Shown here: positions 59,376 to 64,000 of the stretch, piece after piece
Position numbering within the stretch: the first letter of the stretch is position 1
Layout of the letters: every line of letters begins with the position of its first letter
Origin: Pedobacter sp. WC2423
GTDB taxonomy: Bacteria > Bacteroidota > Bacteroidia > Sphingobacteriales > Sphingobacteriaceae
Reading direction: 5' to 3'
Length of the DNA stretch: 64,000 nucleotides
Assembly: GCF_040822065.1 (NCBI RefSeq)
Contig: NZ_CP162005.1
Coordinates: 5,890,001-5,954,000 of the forward strand
Notes under the pieces: model-generated
Databases searched by the model: none
What the model was told of the DNA's origin: nothing
Seen by the model: only the letters and a program-made list of their open reading frames with translations
Program-made: the position numbers and the translations under genes

Positions 59376-62300
59376 ATGAAAAAGCTCTTATTATTCCTAT
59401 TAACCCTATTTTCTGCATCGGTGTTTGGACAGGGCCAGCCAGCTTTGGAAATGCTTATTTTTCCAAAACATATCGAAGGAGGCGCTTTTGGACGTAATGG
59501 AATTCCTTATGTTTACCGTGCAAAAATCACTGGTTTGAAAGCAGGTCAAACTTATAGATATTCAAATTCAATTGTTGCTGCAACTACTGCCTCCGAAAAT
59601 GCAGTAAGTTATATATACCTGCTTCCTCCAGCTAATGTAATCGCTGGGACCCCTGGTTATAAAACAGGAGATTTTTACCGGCCTGCTATTGGCAGCGGAG
59701 AAGCAGAAACTAAAAATGGAGCTTCTTTAAAAGCGGATCTTTCCATTGATTATGGCGTTTTAAAAGCTGATCAGAATGGCAGTTATACAGGTTGGTTTAT
59801 TTTAGAAACCGTTAAGTCTCTTTTCGCAGGTAATAAATTGCATTTAAGAATATCATTGAACGATCCTGAATCTGCAAATCCGGCTACAATTGCTTATCGG
59901 TTACATCCTCCCGAATCTGATGTGCTGACTATTCTTAGTATGGACGTGAATGATCAGGGGTTTCCCGGAGAGTCAGGAACTGCTATCCGAAGTACAGGTG
60001 CAACAGGAGGAATTGCTAAGAATTTTGTATTTCTCTATGACAATGTGGAGGGAACGGGGCGGCCAATTGCAGGAACATACATTGAAGATGATGGGGTAGT
60101 AGCTTCCAGAGCAGACATTGAAGGACGATCTGGTCTTGCCCCATTTTATTTTGACAATGTAAATGGAACAGCGGGTGCCTGGGGTTCAATGATTGTAAGT
60201 GATGATGCTAATGGTATTCGCCGTATTGAACAACGTAGCTTAGCAGATGGATCACTAGTTGGATACAATACTTCTGCAAATGGTTCCTGGGCTGATGGAG
60301 AGAAAGACGGAGGAACAGTTTCAACTGCGCTGTCTAGTTTGGGATCAGGAGATGATGGTACTAAAGCCATTGTTCTGGACGGAACCAAAGTTACCCTTGC
60401 ACTGCCTAAAACACCACAGACCGTTTCGTTTACCAATACTTTTCCAACTACCTTCAAAGTAGGAGATCCGGATTTTACGCTATCAGCAAGCAGTACCGCT
60501 GGCTTAACTGCTTTTCAATATACAGTAGCCCCAGCAGGGATTCTTCAGCTTACAGGTAATACCGTAAAAATAACAGGCGGAGGAACAGCTGTAATTACCG
60601 TGACTGAACCTGGAAATACAAGCTTTGATCCGGGAACAGCGACCAAAACCATTACGGTAACTGCAACCCCGCAAACCATCACAGGTTTACCAGCTACAAT
60701 AGCAGCAGTTTATGGCGATGGAAATATAACCTTATCAGCTAAAGGTGGTTCAAGTGGTAACGCGGTCACCTATACTTCAGACAATCCTGCGATTGCAGAG
60801 ATCACTTCAGCTAATCAGGTGCTGATCAAAAAATCGGGTACTGTCCTGATTAAAGCCAATCAGGCAGGAGGTGCAAATTATTCTCCAGCTGCCGAGGTTA
60901 CCAGTACATTGACTATTACAAAAGCAAGCTTAAATGTAACCGCAGAAGATAAAATTAAAACGCAGGGAAGTGCAAATCCGATAGCTACATTCACCTATGG
61001 CCCTTTTTTAGGTGCAGATGATGCAACCTCGCTCACAGGAACTCCAATTTTAACTATTCAGGCAGATGCTACATCTGTAGCAGGTGTATATGATATCCTG
61101 GTGGATGTTTCCAGCCTGACTTCAGAGAAATACAGCTTCAATCCAATAAAAGGAAAGCTAACGGTCGAAACTAAAAAAGATCAGCTGATTACCCTGAGTA
61201 ATCTTCCTGCTACTGCTGCTTATGGAGATCAGCCGTTGATTTTTCAGGCGGCCAGTAATACTGCAAACCCAATTACTTTTACCAGTTCCAATCCAGCTAT
61301 TGCGATAGTTGAAAAAGATATAGCAGGAGAGTGGACAGTCAGGATTATTGGTGCTGGCCAGGTAAACATCACAGCTTTGCAGGCGGAAGATGCGGTATAT
61401 GGCCCTGGGATTGCAACTCAGCAACTCAATATCGCCACAGTACCTTTAAAAGTCATTGCTGATGATAAATCTAAATTAACGGGAGAAAATGATCCTGTAT
61501 TTACAGCGCGTTATGAAGGTTTTGTGAATACAGATGATGTCAGTAAACTCACAGGTGCTCTTACGTTTACTAAACAAGCTGATGGAGCCGGTTTTCTGAT
61601 TATTCCCGGCGGCTTAAGTTCAACTAATTATAACATCACTTTTGTAAATGGAAAATTAACAGAGGGGAGCGTGGCTTTTTCACCACTAAATAAAATTTAT
61701 GGTGATGCCCCATTTGATTCTGGTGCAATCAGTGCCAGTGGCAAACCTGTCTATACTGTTGCCAATCCAGCCATTGCGACTGTAAATTCAACAGGCTTAC
61801 TGGAAATAAAAGGGACTGGCTCTACAACTGTGACGGCAACATTCATTTCTGGTGCTTCTGCAACAACGACACTTAAAGTAGATCCGAAAGCTGTAGTCAT
61901 TACTGCTAATCCGCAAAGCAGGATGTATGCACAGGAAAACCCGGTGTTATCCGTTAATTATACCGGTCTTGCTTACGGGGAAAATGAAAGTGTTTTAACT
62001 GCAAAACCACAAATCTCCACGCTGGCTACTATAAATTCTGGTGCGGGCACTTATGCAATCAATGTAAGTGCAGCTGCTGCCCCGAATTATAAATTCAGCT
62101 ATCAGCAAGGCTTACTCACTGTTACCAGAGCAGCCCTTTTAGTGAAGGCTGAAAATAAGTCCAGATTATATGGACAGGAAAATCCCGTATTTACCTTAGC
62201 TTATACAGGTTTAGCCGCTCAGGATAATATAGGTAACTTAAACCTGAATGCAGTTGTGACAACAGCAGCAACAGTGGCTTCAACCGTAGCAACCTACCCG

Positions 62301-64000
62301 TTAACACCTTCGGGCTTGACGGTAACTACAAATTATACGGTTAGTTACCAACCAGGTTTATTAACTATCAATCCTGCGCCATTAAATATCAAAGCTGATG
62401 ATGCGGAACGCGCAGCAGGACAAGCAAATCCAGCGTTTACTTTTACCTATACAGGTTTCCTCAACGGAGATCAGGCTGCTAATTTAACAACGGCTCCTTT
62501 AGCGGTAACTACGGCTACAGCTTCATCAGGAAAAGGAACTTATCCAATTACAGTCAGTAACGCTACTGCTGCAAATTATACCATTACTTATACTGCAGGT
62601 CAATTATTCATCAGAGATTTACCAACAGTTACCTATGCTGATTTACCGGCTGTAAGTTACGGAGATGCGAACTTTGACCCCGCTGCATTATCAGATTCGG
62701 GTGTACAGCCAGTTTATTCTTCTGATAACCTGAATGTTGCTGTGATTGAAAATGGAAAAGTAAAGATTACAGGTACGGGTACAGCAAATATTACCGCATC
62801 TTTTGCTGCATCGTCCGATTTTGTGGCAACCACAGTCACTAAACCATTAATAGTTGCTAAAAGAGCCTTAATTGTTAGAGTTGACAATAAAACAAGATTA
62901 TACGGACAGGCAAATCCAGTTTTAACAGCTACCTATGACGGCTTTGTCAATGGAGAAACTATCGCTACGGCGATTTCTGCACCAGCTTTACTAACTACAG
63001 TTGCCAAACCATTATCCCCTTCAGGTACTTATATCATTTCTGGAAGCGCAGCATCTGCCTCAAATTATAATATCAGTTATGAACCCGGGGTTTTATCAAT
63101 TGATAAAGCTATACTCGTAGTGACTGCAGATAATAAAACCAGGATCTTTGGAATTGATAATCCGGTTTTCACTTTTAAATACAGTGGTTTTGTAAATGCT
63201 GAAGGCGAATCAGTGATACAGAATCCACCATTAGCTTCCACCGAAGCTATAAAAAGTTCTGCTGCGGGGACTTATCCGATTGTCCTTTCTGGAGGTTCAG
63301 CAGATAACTATACCTTTAGTTATGTGAACGGAACTTTAACCATTACCTCTACCACCAGAACCATTACCATGGATGTAATGAATTCAAAAGCGGTAGGTGA
63401 TCCTGATTTTACGCCTGATGTAACCCTGAGTAGTGGCGAAACACCAGTTTTTAGTAGTGGTGATCCGGCAATTGCAACTATCGTAGACAATAAAGTTCAT
63501 TTGGTTAGTGCTGGAAATGTGATGATCACAGCAACGGCACCGGTTAATTCTAACTACGCGATTACACCAGCTGCAAGTCGCTTATTAGTGGTTAATAAAT
63601 TACAACAGACCATTACTTTTGAAAAAATCCCTGTATTGCAGATTAACGGGACCTATACCTTAAAAGCAATATCAAGTTCGGGATTGCCTGTAACTTTTAA
63701 GGTAACGAGTCCGGATTACGCCATATTGACCGGCACCGAACTCAAAGGATTAAGGATTGGTAAAACGCAAATTACGGCTATTCAGGCAGGGGACAACCGC
63801 TATGCGGCTGCTCAAATGATTGTTCAGGAGCTTCAAATTACAGATGCAGCAGGTGAAGCAATCAGAGTTCACCCCGCGCTGTCAATTAATGGAGATGGAG
63901 TGAATGAATTTCTTTCTATTGATGGAATCAGGGATTTCCCACTGAATAAAGTGACAATTATTAACAGGAATGGCCTTAAGGTATTTGACATAGAAGGTTA
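59376..64000 (+). CDS. Giant secreted MBG-repeat protein with gliding-type C-terminal domain (3' partial)
   Basis: The frame is open for 1541 codons to the window edge. A signal peptide (MKKLLLFLLTLFSASVFGQ) is followed by a ~330-residue N-terminal domain of unknown type, an Ig-like region, then at least seven MBG repeats with the pattern A-D-N-K-x-R-x-Y-G-x-x-N-P-V-F-x-x-x-Y and G-T-Y-x-I at their ends (between 60924 and 63345), mixed with Big_2-like units (NPAIATV). From about residue 1490 the sequence VHPALSINGDGVNEFLSIDG begins a gliding motility-associated C-terminal domain (CHU_C/type B CTD), the sorting signal for the type IX secretion system. It is likely an adhesin or surface fibre. 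Confidence 0.88.
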   Translation, partial: MKKLLLFLLTLFSASVFGQGQPALEMLIFPKHIEGGAFGRNGIPYVYRAKITGLKAGQTYRYSNSIVAATTASENAVSYIYLLPPANVIAGTPGYKTGDFYRPAIGSGEAETKNGASLKADLSIDYGVLKADQNGSYTGWFILETVKSLFAGNKLHLRISLNDPESANPATIAYRLHPPESDVLTILSMDVNDQGFPGESGTAIRSTGATGGIAKNFVFLYDNVEGTGRPIAGTYIEDDGVVASRADIEGRSGLAPFYFDNVNGTAGAWGSMIVSDDANGIRRIEQRSLADGSLVGYNTSANGSWADGEKDGGTVSTALSSLGSGDDGTKAIVLDGTKVTLALPKTPQTVSFTNTFPTTFKVGDPDFTLSASSTAGLTAFQYTVAPAGILQLTGNTVKITGGGTAVITVTEPGNTSFDPGTATKTITVTATPQTITGLPATIAAVYGDGNITLSAKGGSSGNAVTYTSDNPAIAEITSANQVLIKKSGTVLIKANQAGGANYSPAAEVTSTLTITKASLNVTAEDKIKTQGSANPIATFTYGPFLGADDATSLTGTPILTIQADATSVAGVYDILVDVSSLTSEKYSFNPIKGKLTVETKKDQLITLSNLPATAAYGDQPLIFQAASNTANPITFTSSNPAIAIVEKDIAGEWTVRIIGAGQVNITALQAEDAVYGPGIATQQLNIATVPLKVIADDKSKLTGENDPVFTARYEGFVNTDDVSKLTGALTFTKQADGAGFLIIPGGLSSTNYNITFVNGKLTEGSVAFSPLNKIYGDAPFDSGAISASGKPVYTVANPAIATVNSTGLLEIKGTGSTTVTATFISGASATTTLKVDPKAVVITANPQSRMYAQENPVLSVNYTGLAYGENESVLTAKPQISTLATINSGAGTYAINVSAAAAPNYKFSYQQGLLTVTRAALLVKAENKSRLYGQENPVFTLAYTGLAAQDNIGNLNLNAVVTTAATVASTVATYPLTPSGLTVTTNYTVSYQPGLLTINPAPLNIKADDAERAAGQANPAFTFTYTGFLNGDQAANLTTAPLAVTTATASSGKGTYPITVSNATAANYTITYTAGQLFIRDLPTVTYADLPAVSYGDANFDPAALSDSGVQPVYSSDNLNVAVIENGKVKITGTGTANITASFAASSDFVATTVTKPLIVAKRALIVRVDNKTRLYGQANPVLTATYDGFVNGETIATAISAPALLTTVAKPLSPSGTYIISGSAASASNYNISYEPGVLSIDKAILVVTADNKTRIFGIDNPVFTFKYSGFVNAEGESVIQNPPLASTEAIKSSAAGTYPIVLSGGSADNYTFSYVNGTLTITSTTRTITMDVMNSKAVGDPDFTPDVTLSSGETPVFSSGDPAIATIVDNKVHLVSAGNVMITATAPVNSNYAITPAASRLLVVNKLQQTITFEKIPVLQINGTYTLKAISSSGLPVTFKVTSPDYAILTGTELKGLRIGKTQITAIQAGDNRYAAAQMIVQELQITDAAGEAIRVHPALSINGDGVNEFLSIDGIRDFPLNKVTIINRNGLKVFDIEG
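60924..63345 (+). repeat. Seven MBG repeats within the giant secreted protein
   Basis: Protein-level repeats of about 75-80 residues begin near 60924, 61443, 61887, 62130, 62379, 62865 and 63108, most sharing a Y-G-Q-x-N-P-V core and ending in N-Y-x-I-x-Y followed by G-x-L-x-I. Spacing is irregular where Big_2-like units are inserted. At DNA level they have diverged, so the array is old rather than recently amplified. Confidence 0.8.

Noticed and set aside
60146..60462. Short frames on both strands in the MBG gene (60146-60457 and 60259-60462)
   Set aside because: They are out of phase with a continuous 1541-codon frame with signal peptide and MBG repeats.

Overview
The window reads as chromosomal DNA of a Bacteroidota bacterium, most likely family Sphingobacteriaceae (Pedobacter-like). 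Reasons: families largely confined to this phylum (DUF2480, DUF2490, STN-type TonB-dependent receptors behind an ECF sigma/FecR pair, a gliding-type C-terminal domain after MBG repeats), many lipoproteins with a serine-rich lipobox, weak Shine-Dalgarno sequences, and several exact copies of the phylum's -7 promoter element TAnnTTTG. The genus is inference. I see no tRNA, rRNA, CRISPR array, insertion sequence or phage module.

Layout. 1-7 kb: end of a small membrane-anchored protein, the sbcD-sbcC nuclease operon, a PAP2 phosphatase overlapping sbcC tail to tail, and an L,D-transpeptidase-like protein. 7-10.4 kb: a START-domain exported protein and two ankyrin-repeat ORFs that share one frame and are separated by a single stop codon. 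10.4-15 kb: an HxlR regulator with a perfect palindromic operator, divergent from an operon of a serine hydrolase, an MFS exporter and a DUF1349 protein. 15-19.7 kb: small unknowns, a membrane-anchored MutS-like ATPase, and an AT-rich accessory patch with a DUF3289-like protein translationally coupled to a lipoprotein (possible effector/immunity pair), followed by a candidate small RNA.

19.7-27 kb is an assimilatory sulfate reduction operon: siroheme sulfite reductase with an extra C-terminal HEPN-like domain, SUMT (CobA), a fusion of precorrin-2 dehydrogenase/ferrochelatase with a TSUP anion transporter, APS-type CysH, CysD and CysN, closed by a terminator. It makes its own siroheme and goes from sulfate through APS to sulfite and sulfide without CysC or CysJ.

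27-41 kb is housekeeping and envelope: Prc-like S41 protease, GntP permease, DUF2490 protein, M3 metallopeptidase, a DNA glycosylase lacking its zinc-finger cysteines, a heterodimeric ABC exporter with one degenerate ATP site, a PheC-like periplasmic protein and an M28 peptidase. 41-48 kb holds MsrB, a tripartite RND efflux operon and a DUF2480 protein. 48-51 kb has a cysteine-rich HTH regulator with its own palindrome, a Dabb protein coupled to an EEP-family hydrolase, and an S41 lipoprotein. 52-64 kb is a cell-surface locus: ECF sigma factor, FecR anti-sigma, TonB-dependent receptor without a SusD partner, two surface lipoproteins and a giant secreted MBG-repeat protein that runs off the window.

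Most promising leads: the single-stop ankyrin split, the DUF3289/lipoprotein pair with the adjacent candidate small RNA, and the two domain fusions in the sulfur operon.
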